NCBI GenBank assembly: GCA_052246725.1
Contig: JBQQCL010000007.1
Source of the DNA: Pseudalkalibacillus sp052246725
GTDB lineage: Bacteria > Bacillota > Bacilli > Bacillales > Fictibacillaceae
DNA: 64,000 nucleotides
Direction: 5' to 3' (one strand)
Below are positions 8,832-16,538 of the stretch, piece after piece (within the stretch, counting starts at the first letter, position 1; every line of letters starts with the position of its first letter). The notes under the pieces were generated by a model that was not told where the DNA came from, ran no database searches, and saw only the letters and a list, made by a program, of their open reading frames with translations. Both the position numbers and the translations under genes were made by a program.

Positions 8832-9815
8832 ATGCCAGTAATTTCATATATAGAAGCTGTAACGCAAGCATTGCGTGAAGAAATGGAACGTGATGACAAA
8901 GTATTTGTACTTGGAGAAGACGTTGGGGTTCGTGGCGGTGTTTTCCGCGCAACTGCTGGTCTTTATGAGCAATTTGGAGAAGAACGCGTAATCGATACAC
9001 CTTTGGCTGAATCTGCGATCGCAGGAGTAGGAATCGGTGCAGCGATGTATGGAATGCGTCCTGTTGCCGAAATGCAATTTGCTGATTTTATCATGCCTGC
9101 AGTCAACCAGATTATTTCTGAGGCTGCTAAAATCCGTTATCGTTCAAACAACGATTGGCAATGTCCAATCACAATCCGTGCACCATATGGCGGTGGAGTC
9201 CATGGAGCACTTTACCACTCCCAGTCTGTTGAAGCGCTTTTCGCGCATGTTCCAGGTTTAAAGATTGTCATGCCTTCGACTCCTTATGATGTAAAAGGAC
9301 TGTTGAAAGCTGCGATTCGTGACGACGACCCAGTCCTTTTCTTCGAGCATAAGAGAGCGTATCGACTGATAAAAGGTGAAGTGCCTGAGGATGATTATAC
9401 ACTTCCAATCGGTAAAGCAGATGTGAAGCGTGAAGGAGAAGATATCACAGTCATTACATATGGACTGTCCGTACACTTCGCACTTCAAGCGGCTGAAAAG
9501 CTTGAAAAAGACGGAATTTCCGCACATGTCCTTGATCTACGTACGGTTTATCCGCTTGATAAAGAGGCAATCATAGAAGCAGCATCTAAAACAGGGAAAG
9601 TCTTGTTGGTGACTGAAGACAATAAAGAAGGAAGCATCATGAGTGAAGTTTCAGCGATCATCGGTGAGCATTGCCTGTTCGATCTCGATGCCCCGATTCA
9701 GCGTCTTGCTGGACCTGATGTGCCGGCAATGCCTTATGCACCGACTATGGAAAAATATTTCATGATCAACCCGGATAAAGTCGAAAAAGCTATGCGCGAC
9801 TTAGCAGAATTTTAA
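8832..9815 (+). CDS. bkdAB: Branched-chain 2-oxo acid dehydrogenase E1 beta
   Basis: Beta subunit of the E1 decarboxylase, forming an alpha2beta2 tetramer with BkdAA. The 327 residues show the transketolase pyrimidine domain (VLGEDVGVRGGVFRAT, then RPVAEMQFADFI) and the C-terminal transketolase domain from about 190 (DITVITYGLSVHFAL). Gap to bkdAA is 12 bases and GGGGACG precedes the ATG. Length and order match B. subtilis BkdAB. Confidence 0.95.
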   Translation: MPVISYIEAVTQALREEMERDDKVFVLGEDVGVRGGVFRATAGLYEQFGEERVIDTPLAESAIAGVGIGAAMYGMRPVAEMQFADFIMPAVNQIISEAAKIRYRSNNDWQCPITIRAPYGGGVHGALYHSQSVEALFAHVPGLKIVMPSTPYDVKGLLKAAIRDDDPVLFFEHKRAYRLIKGEVPEDDYTLPIGKADVKREGEDITVITYGLSVHFALQAAEKLEKDGISAHVLDLRTVYPLDKEAIIEAASKTGKVLLVTEDNKEGSIMSEVSAIIGEHCLFDLDAPIQRLAGPDVPAMPYAPTMEKYFMINPDKVEKAMRDLAEF

Positions 9816-9835
9816 TCTCCAAGGAGGGAAACGAA

Positions 9836-11170
9836 ATGGCAACAGAAAAAATATCCATGCCCCAGCTTGGTGAGAGTGTTACAGAAGGAACGATCAGTAA
9901 ATGGCTCGTTCAAGTTGGAGACGAAGTAAAGAAATACGATCCGATTGCAGAAGTCATGACGGATAAAGTTAACGCTGAAATCCCATCATCTTATACAGGT
10001 ACAATCAAAGAGCTTGTAGCTGATGAAGGAGATACCATCGAAGTAGGTGAGCTTGTCTGTTACATTGAGACAGAAGGCGGAGCTGGTGCTAAGGATAAAG
10101 AAGACGCACCAACAGAAGTTGACCCTGTTGAAGATTCTTCAGCAGAAGAGCAACCTGCTGAAGCTGCTCCTAAAAAGGAAAAGCCGAAGCAGCCTAAAGA
10201 CGGTAAAGCGCGCTATTCTCCAGCTGTTCTACGATTAGCTCAAGAAAATGATATCGACCTTGAGCAAGTCGAAGGAACTGGACGAGAAGGAAGGATCACA
10301 CGTAAGGATCTTCAAAAGCTGATTGAGTCAGGTGACATCCCGAAAGCTGGTGATAAACCGAAGGAAGAAGCAGCTCCAGCACCTGAAAAAGCGCCAGAAC
10401 CGACACAAGCTCCAGCAGCTGCAGCATCCAAACCAGCATCCAAACCGATGAACATCCCAGTTGAAGAAGGCGATGTTGAAATTCCAGTAAGTGGTGTGCG
10501 CCGTGCGATTGCTGATAATATGGTACGAAGCAAACATGAAGCACCTCACGCGTGGATGATGATGGAAGTAGACGTAACGAACCTCGTGGAATATCGTAAC
10601 AGTGTAAAAGGCGACTTCAAGCAAAAAGAAGGATACAACATCACTTTCCTTCCATTCTTTATCAAAGCAGTCGTGGAAGCACTCAAGGAATTCCCGATGA
10701 TCAACTCGATGTGGGCTGGCGATAAGATCGTCCAGAAGAAAGCGATCAACATTTCCATCGCTGTCGCAACTGAAGATTCCCTTTTCGTCCCTGTCATCAA
10801 GAATGCAGATGAGAAGAGTCTGAAAGGTATCGCGAAGGACGTTAATGAGCTTGCTTCTAAAGTCCGCAACGGCAAGCTTTCCCGAGACGATATGAAAGGT
10901 GGAACTTTCACTGTCAACAACACAGGTTCATTCGGTTCGATCCAATCAACACCGATCATCAACTATCCTCAAGCGGCGATTCTTTCTGTAGAATCGATTG
11001 TGAAGCGTCCGGTTGTGATGGATAACGGTATGATCGCAGTACGTGATATGGTTAACCTTTGTATGTCACTCGACCATCGTGTGCTTGATGGATTGGTTTG
11101 CGGGAGATTCCTATCACGTGTCAAGGAAATCGTCGAAAACACAAGTAAAGAAAATACATCGATCTATTAA
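9836..11170 (+). CDS. bkdB: Branched-chain 2-oxo acid dehydrogenase E2 (lipoyl acyltransferase)
   Basis: Core of the Bkd complex; carries the acyl group on lipoate and passes it to CoA. The 444 residues have one lipoyl domain (lipoyl lysine K44 in EVMTDKVNAE), an acidic Pro/Ala/Glu linker (about 82-120), the E1/E3-binding domain (RYSPAVLRLAQEN through TRKDLQKL, about 124-162), a second Pro/Ala-rich linker, and the catalytic domain from about 215 ending with DHRVLDG near 413. AAGGAGG precedes the ATG. It is the last gene of the operon and is followed by a strong terminator. Confidence 0.95.
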   Translation: MATEKISMPQLGESVTEGTISKWLVQVGDEVKKYDPIAEVMTDKVNAEIPSSYTGTIKELVADEGDTIEVGELVCYIETEGGAGAKDKEDAPTEVDPVEDSSAEEQPAEAAPKKEKPKQPKDGKARYSPAVLRLAQENDIDLEQVEGTGREGRITRKDLQKLIESGDIPKAGDKPKEEAAPAPEKAPEPTQAPAAAASKPASKPMNIPVEEGDVEIPVSGVRRAIADNMVRSKHEAPHAWMMMEVDVTNLVEYRNSVKGDFKQKEGYNITFLPFFIKAVVEALKEFPMINSMWAGDKIVQKKAINISIAVATEDSLFVPVIKNADEKSLKGIAKDVNELASKVRNGKLSRDDMKGGTFTVNNTGSFGSIQSTPIINYPQAAILSVESIVKRPVVMDNGMIAVRDMVNLCMSLDHRVLDGLVCGRFLSRVKEIVENTSKENTSIY

Positions 11171-11180
11171 AAAATAGAGA

Positions 11181-11213
11181 GAAAACGTGCTGATCGCAGC
11201 ACGTTTTCTTTTT
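11181..11213 (+). terminator. Terminator of the bkd operon
   Basis: A perfect stem GAAAACGTGCTG/CAGCACGTTTTC with a four-base loop, followed by a T-rich run, begins ten bases after the bkdB stop codon. Confidence 0.9.
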
Positions 11214-11291
11214 CAATTACGGGCATCCTGATGTAAGAATGAGAACAATTCTAGTTTTTAATACTATAAATATAATAAAAATTGTTGAAAA

Positions 11292-11306
11292 TCGTAATGG
11301 TTACGA
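11292..11306. promoter_or_regulatory. Zur box 1
   Basis: TCGTAATGGTTACGA is a near-perfect inverted repeat matching the Bacillus Zur consensus TCGTAATNATTACGA with one change. It lies 56 bases upstream of the zinc-binding lipoprotein start and indicates repression when zinc is plentiful. Confidence 0.85.
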
Positions 11307-11333
11307 TATAATAAATAGTGCTCTGAAAATAAA

Positions 11334-11348
11334 TCGGAATCATTACGA
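11334..11348. promoter_or_regulatory. Zur box 2
   Basis: TCGGAATCATTACGA matches the Zur consensus with one change and abuts the ribosome binding site of the lipoprotein gene. Its centre is 42 bases from that of box 1, four helical turns, so two Zur dimers could bind one DNA face. Confidence 0.75.
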
Positions 11349-11362
11349 AAGGAGCGGCAGCA

Positions 11363-12307
11363 GTGCGAATACTCACATTTTTACTCATGTTCGCCTTCAT
11401 CATTTCAGGATGCGGCCAAAATGATTCAAACATAGAAGGCGAAAAGGGTACTGATTTTATAATTTATACGTCCATTTATCCTTTACAATATTTTGCGGAA
11501 AGAATCGGGGGGGATTCCGTAAACGTAGAGTCCATCATCCCTCCAGGCACAGATGGTCACACATATGAACCGACGACGAAAGAACTGATCAATATTTCTA
11601 AAGCAGATCTGCTCATCTATAATGGTGCTGGTTTCGAGGGGTTCGTCGGAAAGGCGAAAAAATCTTTAAAAAGCCAGGATGTTACCTTTTTGAATGCATC
11701 AGCTCATATTACCGAGGATGAAACAGAACACGAAGACGGTCATGAGGATGAACATCACGAGCACGATGATCATGAACATGGAGAGATCGATCCTCACCTA
11801 TGGCTCGATCCTGTCTATGCAATCGAGATGGCTCATATGATAAAAGATGAAATGATCAAGCAACAACCAGACAACAAAGAAGCATACGAAGCAAATTTTA
11901 AGGCGTTGAAAAGTGACCTGGAGGAACTTGATCAGGAATTCAAGGAGCTTGCTGAAAACGCGCAACGCAAAGAGTTCATCGTTGCACATAATGCTTACGG
12001 AAACTGGGAAGAGAGATATGGTTTCAAACAAATATCTGTAGCAGGTACATCGCCTTCACATGAACCTTCACAAAAAGAAGCGCAAGCAATAATCGACTTT
12101 GCCAAGGAAAACGATGTTCCTTATATCATATTCGAAAAAAACATTACCTCAAGTGTTGCGAAGATGATTCAGAAAGAAGTGGACGCGGAGGCATTATACT
12201 TGAGCAATCTGGAGTCACTTACTGAAGAACAGATGGATCAAAATGAAGATTACATTAGTGTCATGGAAGAAAATTTGGCCACATTAAAAAAAGCCTTGAA
12301 CAAATAA
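11363..12307 (+). CDS. znuA: Zinc ABC transporter substrate-binding lipoprotein (ZnuA/AdcA type)
   Basis: Captures zinc outside the membrane for an ABC importer. GTG start after AAAGGAGCGG; residues 1-17 form a lipoprotein signal (FIISGC), giving a lipid-anchored 314-residue precursor. Metal ligands are visible: the His in GTDGHTYEP, a His/Asp-rich loop (about 117-141) leading into DPHLWLDP, the His in VAHNAYG and a late acidic residue. Two Zur boxes precede it. No permease or ATPase gene follows: the gene stands alone, so its transporter partners must be elsewhere, or it acts as an extra zinc scavenger. Manganese-type relatives lack such a His-rich loop, hence the zinc call. Confidence 0.9.
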   Translation: MRILTFLLMFAFIISGCGQNDSNIEGEKGTDFIIYTSIYPLQYFAERIGGDSVNVESIIPPGTDGHTYEPTTKELINISKADLLIYNGAGFEGFVGKAKKSLKSQDVTFLNASAHITEDETEHEDGHEDEHHEHDDHEHGEIDPHLWLDPVYAIEMAHMIKDEMIKQQPDNKEAYEANFKALKSDLEELDQEFKELAENAQRKEFIVAHNAYGNWEERYGFKQISVAGTSPSHEPSQKEAQAIIDFAKENDVPYIIFEKNITSSVAKMIQKEVDAEALYLSNLESLTEEQMDQNEDYISVMEENLATLKKALNK

Positions 12308-12426
12308 AAATTTATGGAAAAAAGTTTTAAATATTGGGAACGGGGTAAATAAATAGTACAACACCTCTATACCCCCTAACCCCCTTTCTAAAGTGAGCCT
12401 AGTGCTTGCTTTTTTTTTTGCTGTAT

Positions 12427-12879
12427 TCGCAAACTTTGTTGCTCTTGCACTTAAAGAAAGTATAAAATACTTTCTTCAGTATAAGGGCAACTAAGGCTCG
12501 ACCTACAAAAGGCATGGTCTCGCCAAGTTTTCTTTAAAAGTTGTTGATTTCCGTTCCAGGATGCTCGCTTTCCGCGGGGCGTGTGGTGAGCTCACTCGTC
12601 GCCTTGCGACATGGGGAGTCTCCTTATCAAGGAAGCATTTGTGCTCCTGCCTCTACAAGAAAGTCCTGTCGAAGCGAGCTTCCTCGTCGCATGCCTTGCG
12701 AGGAGATTATTCAGGTAGTAGGCACGCTGATCCCACAGGACAAGGAAAACTTCGGCAGAGTTACATCGCACGAAGAAAATGCGATTTTCATTTTCGAGGA
12801 GTGTCGCACCTTGCTCTCCAATCAAATTGCATAAGGGGGTTTTTTTAAAATAACTCAAAAGCAACAATCTTTTAGAAAT
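12427..12879. repeat. 0.45 kb direct repeat, copy A
   Basis: A composite repeat: first the hairpin element (12450-12538), then a longer Bacillaceae-type unit opening TTGATTTCCGTTCCAGGATG and GCTTTCCGCGGGGCG, ending near CAACAATCTTTTAGAAA. Copy B at 13463-13914 has the same order and orientation with scattered differences. Open frames inside it (e.g. 12541-12834) are judged spurious. Apart from this repeat and a weak stem with a T run near 12393-12420 that may end the znuA transcript, the znuA-brxB gap holds nothing I recognise. Confidence 0.85.
12450..12538. repeat. Hairpin element, copy 2
   Basis: Opens CTTAAAGAAAGTATAAAA and closes TTTTCTTTAAA. The inner perfect palindrome is AAGAAAGTAT/ATACTTTCTT. 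This copy is embedded in repeat A and differs from copy 3 at only a few positions. Confidence 0.85.
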
Positions 12880-12970
12880 AGCTTTTTTTGCTGTTCAGGG
12901 AATCTGGAAATTTGCGATACACCCTTCCTTTCGAATAAAATAGTAGGTAACAGGTTACGGAAGGGTGTGG

Positions 12971-13408
12971 ATGGTATTGAATATGAATTTCAACATGTTC
13001 ATGAATGATGTGGTTGTGACTGCACGTAATGAAGCGAAAGAAGCAGGATTTGCTGAATTGACGACCCCTGAAGAGGTAGAAGCGGCATTTGGTAAAGAAG
13101 GTACGACCCTGGTACTGGTGAACTCCGTATGTGGTTGTGCAGGAGGAATAGCAAGACCTGCTGCTGGTTACGCCTTGCATAAAAGTGATGTTAAACCCGA
13201 TCATGCAGTGACGGTATTTGCTGGCCAAGATAAGCCTGCGACTGAAAAAGCGAGATCCTACTTTACAGGATATCCTCCGTCATCGCCATCATTTGCATTG
13301 CTGAAGGATGGAAAATTGATGGCGATGGTTGAGCGTCATGAAATTGAAGGATCTGAACCGATCGAAGTAGTTCACAAATTACAAGATGCATTCAAAGAAC
13401 ATTGTTAA
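12971..13408 (+). CDS. brxB: Bacilliredoxin BrxB (YqiW/YphP family)
   Basis: Thiol-disulfide protein that removes bacillithiol from S-bacillithiolated proteins in the cytoplasm. The diagnostic CGC active-site motif is present in VNSVCGCAGG, followed by IARPAAGYAL and the conserved YPPSSPSFA segment. About 145 residues, family length. The start is uncertain: ATG 12971 has a GGAAGGG site five bases away, whereas TTG 12977 would give MNMNFNMFMND, which fits YqiW best. In B. subtilis yqiW follows the bkd region, so this placement is syntenic. Here the gene is boxed in by two long direct repeats. Confidence 0.9.
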   Translation: MVLNMNFNMFMNDVVVTARNEAKEAGFAELTTPEEVEAAFGKEGTTLVLVNSVCGCAGGIARPAAGYALHKSDVKPDHAVTVFAGQDKPATEKARSYFTGYPPSSPSFALLKDGKLMAMVERHEIEGSEPIEVVHKLQDAFKEHC

Positions 13409-13415
13409 GATACGT

Positions 13416-13447
13416 GTCACCGGCATTTGTCCGGTGGCATTTCCTTT
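13416..13447 (+). terminator. Terminator of brxB
   Basis: CACCGG/CCGGTG stem with a seven-base loop, followed by a T-rich run, eight bases after the brxB stop codon. Confidence 0.75.
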
Positions 13448-13462
13448 TAATCTTAGGATGTT

Positions 13463-13914
13463 TTCGCAAACTTTGTTGCTCTTGCACTTAAAGAAAGTAT
13501 AAAATACTTTCTTCAGTATAAGGGCAACTAAGGCTCGACCTACAACAGGCTTGGTCTCGCCAAGTTTTCTTTAAAAGTGGTTGATTTCCGCTCCAGGACG
13601 CTCGCTTTCCGCGGGGCGTGCGGTGAACCCACTCGTCGCCTTGCGACCTCAGGAGTCTCCTTTTCAAGGAAGCATTTGTGCTCCTTCGTCTACAAGAAAG
13701 TCCTGTCGATGCGAGCTTCCTCGTCGCATGCCTTTCGAGGAGATTATTCAGGTAGTAGGCACGCTGATCCCGCAGGACAAGGAAAGCTTCGGCAGCGTTA
13801 CATCGTACGAAGAAAATGCAATTTTCATTTTCGAGGAGTCTCGCACCTTGTTCTCCAATCAACTTTAACAAGATGAGTTTTTAAAAATGACTCAAAAGCA
13901 ATAATCTTTTAGAA
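13463..13914. repeat. 0.45 kb direct repeat, copy B
   Basis: Second copy of the composite repeat at 12427-12879, same orientation, with scattered substitutions. It contains hairpin element copy 3 (13487-13575). Open frames here (13577-13876, 13488-13871) are shadows of the repeat. Together with copy A it could recombine out about 1.04 kb carrying brxB. Confidence 0.85.
13487..13575. repeat. Hairpin element, copy 3
   Basis: Same ends and central palindrome as copy 2: CTTAAAGAAA at the left, TTTTCTTTAAA at the right. Part of composite repeat B. Confidence 0.85.
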
Positions 13915-13968
13915 AAGAAATTAATCTTAAAAGGATTGTTTGCCTGGCAAAGTCTCATTATCTGAATC

Positions 13969-13997
13969 TTGACAGTGATGGCGATATGCCGTAAACT
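13969..13997 (+). promoter_or_regulatory. SigA promoter of tRNA-Arg
   Basis: TTGACA (13969-13974), exactly 17 bases, then TAAACT (13992-13997). The -10 box ends 21 bases before the tRNA. The consensus -35 and ideal spacing suggest strong constitutive transcription of this single tRNA. Confidence 0.8.
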
Positions 13998-14018
13998 AAA
14001 GTCCTGTCCAAAATAAAT

Positions 14019-14093
14019 GCGTCCATAGTGAAATGGATATCACACGAGATTTCGGCTCTCGTATTCTGGGTTCGAATCCTGGTGGGCGCGCCA
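14019..14093 (+). tRNA. tRNA-Arg (anticodon TCG)
   Basis: A 75-base cloverleaf can be drawn by hand: acceptor GCGTCCA/TGGGCGC, D stem GTGA/TCAC, anticodon stem CGAGA/TCTCG around the loop TTTCGGC, T arm with TTCGAAT, and an encoded 3' CCA. In the seven-base loop T33 is followed by TCG, which reads CGA/CGG arginine codons. The gene is alone, with its own promoter and terminator. Confidence 0.92.
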
Positions 14094-14104
14094 TACTACT
14101 TTAT

Positions 14105-14129
14105 AAAACCGGCGGAAGCGGGTTTTTTT
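14105..14129 (+). terminator. Terminator of tRNA-Arg
   Basis: Imperfect stem AAACCGGC/GCGGGTTT with a four-base loop and a run of seven T, 12 bases after the tRNA CCA end. Confidence 0.75.
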
Positions 14130-14413
14130 GCTTTTTTAGAGCTTTGATTCACATTGCCCTTTCGCACGACATTTTACGAATTGCGTCGTTTGGCCGATAG
14201 AAAGTAAACGAACATACCGCCTCGATGTGAATTCCTTCCATCCTTGAAAATCACATGTCTGCTTCGATTTTCACTACATAGGGTGTCTTTATTTCACGAA
14301 AACTAGGGGTATGGTTTACAATAGGATATGATTCTGGAACCAGTTCTTATTCAATAGTAGGTCTCCACACATCTAATAAAATCAACATCTACAGAATGAA
14401 AGGAGGCAATGCC
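14130..14413. other. Gene-free stretch upstream of yqjA
   Basis: No open frame with a ribosome site. A weak SigA-like pair TTCACG-N18-TACAAT (14293-14322) could drive yqjA. I see no repeat or regulator site. Confidence 0.4.
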
Positions 14414-15367
14414 ATGTCATTTCCGATTGGCTATCGTACATTGAAAACTGCGATTGCTGCACCATTGGCTATTTTAATCGCCCAGGCTTTCCAGCTAGAA
14501 TTTTACATATCAGCGGGTATACTTGCGGTTCTCTGTATCAAAGTGACGAAAAAGAAATCAATCGTCAGTTCATGGGAACGATTTGCGGCATGCTTGATCG
14601 GCATTGGTTTTGCATTCCTCTTTTTTGAAGGAATCGCCTATCATCCGCTCGTGCTCGGACTGCTACTATTAGCTTTTATACCAACTCTTGTGGCACTCAA
14701 ATTGAAGGAAGGTGTGATAACAAGCGCGGTCATCATCCTTCATTTCCTGATGATCAAGGATTTTTCTGTTTCGATCGTACTTAACGAACTTGCCATCATC
14801 ATTATCGGTATCGGAATGGCGCTTGTGATGAACCTGTATATGCCGAGTATGGAATTTCAATTGAAAAAGTATCAAGACGATGTGGAAAAGAATTTTGAAA
14901 CGATCCTCAAAGAATTCTCGAGGTTTCTGAGAGAAGGGGAAAGCGATTGGGATGGAAAAGAGATCGTGACTGTGGACAGGCTGATTAAAGAGGCGAAAAG
15001 TCTCGCTTTCCGTGATGTCGAAAACCATCTGACAAGGCATGAGAACCAATACTATAACTATTTTAAAATGAGGGAAAAGCAGTACGAGATCCTCGGTCGG
15101 GTGATGCCGGTCATTACATCACTAGATCATACCTACGTCCAAAGCTTCCGGATAGCAGATTTCCTTGATGATTTAGCTGACGCAATCCACCCTGGGAATA
15201 CGGCACAAAGATTCCTTGATGAGCTTGAAAGAATGAGGACGACCTTTCGCAACATGGACCTTCCTAAGGATCGGGATGAGTTTGAAACCAGGTCCTCACT
15301 CCATTATTTTTTACTTGAAATGGAACAATACTTGATTTTGAAGAGATATTTTAAAGCTAGAGATTAG
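14414..15367 (+). CDS. yqjA: Aromatic acid exporter family membrane protein (YqjA-like)
   Basis: A 317-residue protein with an N-terminal membrane half (hydrophobic segments within about residues 10-140) and a soluble, charged helical C-terminal half (about 145-317). This is the ArAE_1 layout of Bacillus YqjA, and its position between yqiW and yqjB matches B. subtilis. Substrate is unknown; family members are thought to export aromatic acids. I use ATG 14414, seven bases after AGGAGG, rather than the ATG at 14396 that precedes the ribosome site. Confidence 0.8.
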   Translation: MSFPIGYRTLKTAIAAPLAILIAQAFQLEFYISAGILAVLCIKVTKKKSIVSSWERFAACLIGIGFAFLFFEGIAYHPLVLGLLLLAFIPTLVALKLKEGVITSAVIILHFLMIKDFSVSIVLNELAIIIIGIGMALVMNLYMPSMEFQLKKYQDDVEKNFETILKEFSRFLREGESDWDGKEIVTVDRLIKEAKSLAFRDVENHLTRHENQYYNYFKMREKQYEILGRVMPVITSLDHTYVQSFRIADFLDDLADAIHPGNTAQRFLDELERMRTTFRNMDLPKDRDEFETRSSLHYFLLEMEQYLILKRYFKARD

Positions 15368-15431
15368 TGATTAATCCAGTCATCCTCTTGGCAAACTAAT
15401 GAAGAAAAGTTTGACGAGGGAGGATCATGGT

Positions 15432-15947
15432 ATGGGACAACTATCACTATTTCTAGCTTCTTTTATTTTCATGATTTCACCGATTTGGCCGCTCGGAGAA
15501 AACCCTTTGCCTGGGGACCCTTATGTTATCGTCAATAAAGCCAATAATACCTTTGCTTATATCAGCGAGGGAGAAATCGATAAAACGGGGCGTGTCGCTA
15601 CAGGAAAATCCAAGGATTTGACACCTGAAGGAGAATTCAACATCATCGTTAAAGCTGTCGATCCTTATTATCGCAAAAAGGACATTCCAGGCGGGGATCC
15701 AGATAATCCTCTAGGATCACGGTGGATCGGGTTTGATGCAAAAGATACTGATGGAAGGACGTATGGTCTTCATGGAACAAATACACCAAAAGCGATCGGC
15801 CATTTTATCACAGCCGGCTGTGTCCGTTTTTATGAGGATGATATCATATGGTTGTATGATCATGTCCCTTTGGGCACCAAAGTCCTGATCGTCGATACGA
15901 AAAAGCCGTTTGAACAAATCGCAAAAGAAGAACACATTTTAGAATAG
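15432..15947 (+). CDS. yqjB: L,D-transpeptidase, YkuD domain (YqjB)
   Basis: Cell-wall enzyme of the YkuD family, expected to cross-link peptidoglycan stem peptides through the meso-diaminopimelate residue. The 171-residue protein has an N-terminal hydrophobic export segment (about 3-20), then the YkuD fold with the histidine of YGLHGT and the active-site cysteine in TAGCVRF about 19 residues later. PYVIVNKANNTFAY opens the domain. Start taken at ATG 15432, eight bases after GGGAGG. B. subtilis has yqjB as one of its L,D-transpeptidase paralogues in the same gene order. Confidence 0.87.
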   Translation: MGQLSLFLASFIFMISPIWPLGENPLPGDPYVIVNKANNTFAYISEGEIDKTGRVATGKSKDLTPEGEFNIIVKAVDPYYRKKDIPGGDPDNPLGSRWIGFDAKDTDGRTYGLHGTNTPKAIGHFITAGCVRFYEDDIIWLYDHVPLGTKVLIVDTKKPFEQIAKEEHILE

Positions 15948-15967
15948 AAATCATCCACTCGATAATC

Positions 15968-16354
15968 TTATTTAAGGCGAGTCTGGCATGCAAGTCGGAA
16001 TCCTTGATTGATTAAATTATCAAGTTTCTCTTTTTCCTGATCATTAGGCTCGGTAAGTATGGTCTTTCCTTTCAATAGCTGGACTTTGCATCTGCCGCAT
16101 GTCCCTTTTTTACATTTGAAATCAAGCTCATTGCCTTGCTGTAGTGCGGAGTCAAGTAGTGTCATGTCTTTATCTGGTCGAACCGAATATGCTGATCCAT
16201 TTTGGATAAAATATAGAGTAGGTACCGGATGGTTTTCGTGAGGTTCCGCCACATTGGACGAAGCCTTTTCAGCTTTTTGAGGAGCATCATTTTCACTTGC
16301 AGCCGCAGGGGCGGATTGTGACTTTAAGGAACCAACGGTCAAAGCCTTTTTCAT
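15968..16354 (-). CDS. 2Fe-2S ferredoxin with N-terminal encapsulin docking peptide
   Basis: A 128-residue protein: docking peptide ALTVGSLK at residues 4-11, a flexible Ala/Glu/Pro-rich linker (about 12-43), then a plant-type 2Fe-2S ferredoxin domain with ligands C81, C86, C89 and C123 (C-X4-C-X2-C...C). The same LTVGSLK motif ends the IMEF cargo protein at 17.9 kb, so both should dock on the inner wall of the encapsulin shell. The likely job is passing electrons into the shell to reduce stored ferric iron for release; that is inferred from family context. AAGGAGG lies 11 bases before the ATG. Its promoter region is shared with the divergent gene at 16539 and holds Fur boxes. Confidence 0.9.
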   Translation of the reverse strand: MKKALTVGSLKSQSAPAAASENDAPQKAEKASSNVAEPHENHPVPTLYFIQNGSAYSVRPDKDMTLLDSALQQGNELDFKCKKGTCGRCKVQLLKGKTILTEPNDQEKEKLDNLINQGFRLACQTRLK

Positions 16355-16454
16355 GATAAAGGGATCCTCCTTTTTTTCTTTGTAGCGTTTAGTCGCGACA
16401 AGACCCTAGAAAAGGGTATGAATTTTCGCAAAAAGAAACAATTATAAAATGTTA

Positions 16455-16483
16455 TTGACTTGAGAATGATTTTCACTTAAAAT
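16455..16483 (+). promoter_or_regulatory. SigA promoter of the 16539 gene
   Basis: TTGACT (16455-16460), 17 bases, TAAAAT (16478-16483). The spacer is occupied by a Fur box, the classic layout for iron repression. On the other strand TATAAT (complement of 16441-16446) may serve the ferredoxin gene. Confidence 0.7.
16461..16475. promoter_or_regulatory. Fur box 1
   Basis: TGAGAATGATTTTCA matches the 7-1-7 Fur consensus TGATAATNATTATCA at 13 of 15 positions counting the free centre. It lies between the -35 and -10 of the rightward promoter and near the presumed -35 of the leftward one. Confidence 0.75.
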
Positions 16484-16498
16484 GAGAATAAATATCGT

Positions 16499-16513
16499 TG
16501 AGAATGATTATCA
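16499..16513. promoter_or_regulatory. Fur box 2
   Basis: TGAGAATGATTATCA matches the Fur consensus with one change. It lies just downstream of the rightward -10 box and 25 bases before the start codon. A third partial box (TGAGAATAAATATC) begins at 16483, between the two. Confidence 0.85.
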
Positions 16514-16538
16514 TAATTACTGATAGGAGGCTTTTCAA

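Noticed and set aside
12541..12848. Open frames of about 95 codons in repeat A
   Set aside because: They lie wholly within a repeated intergenic element, exist in several overlapping frames, have no ribosome site, and the matching frames in copy B differ by frame-neutral changes only.
13488..13876. Open frames in repeat B, including a 127-codon minus-strand frame
   Set aside because: Same reason: GC-skewed repeat sequence gives long frames on both strands without start signals.
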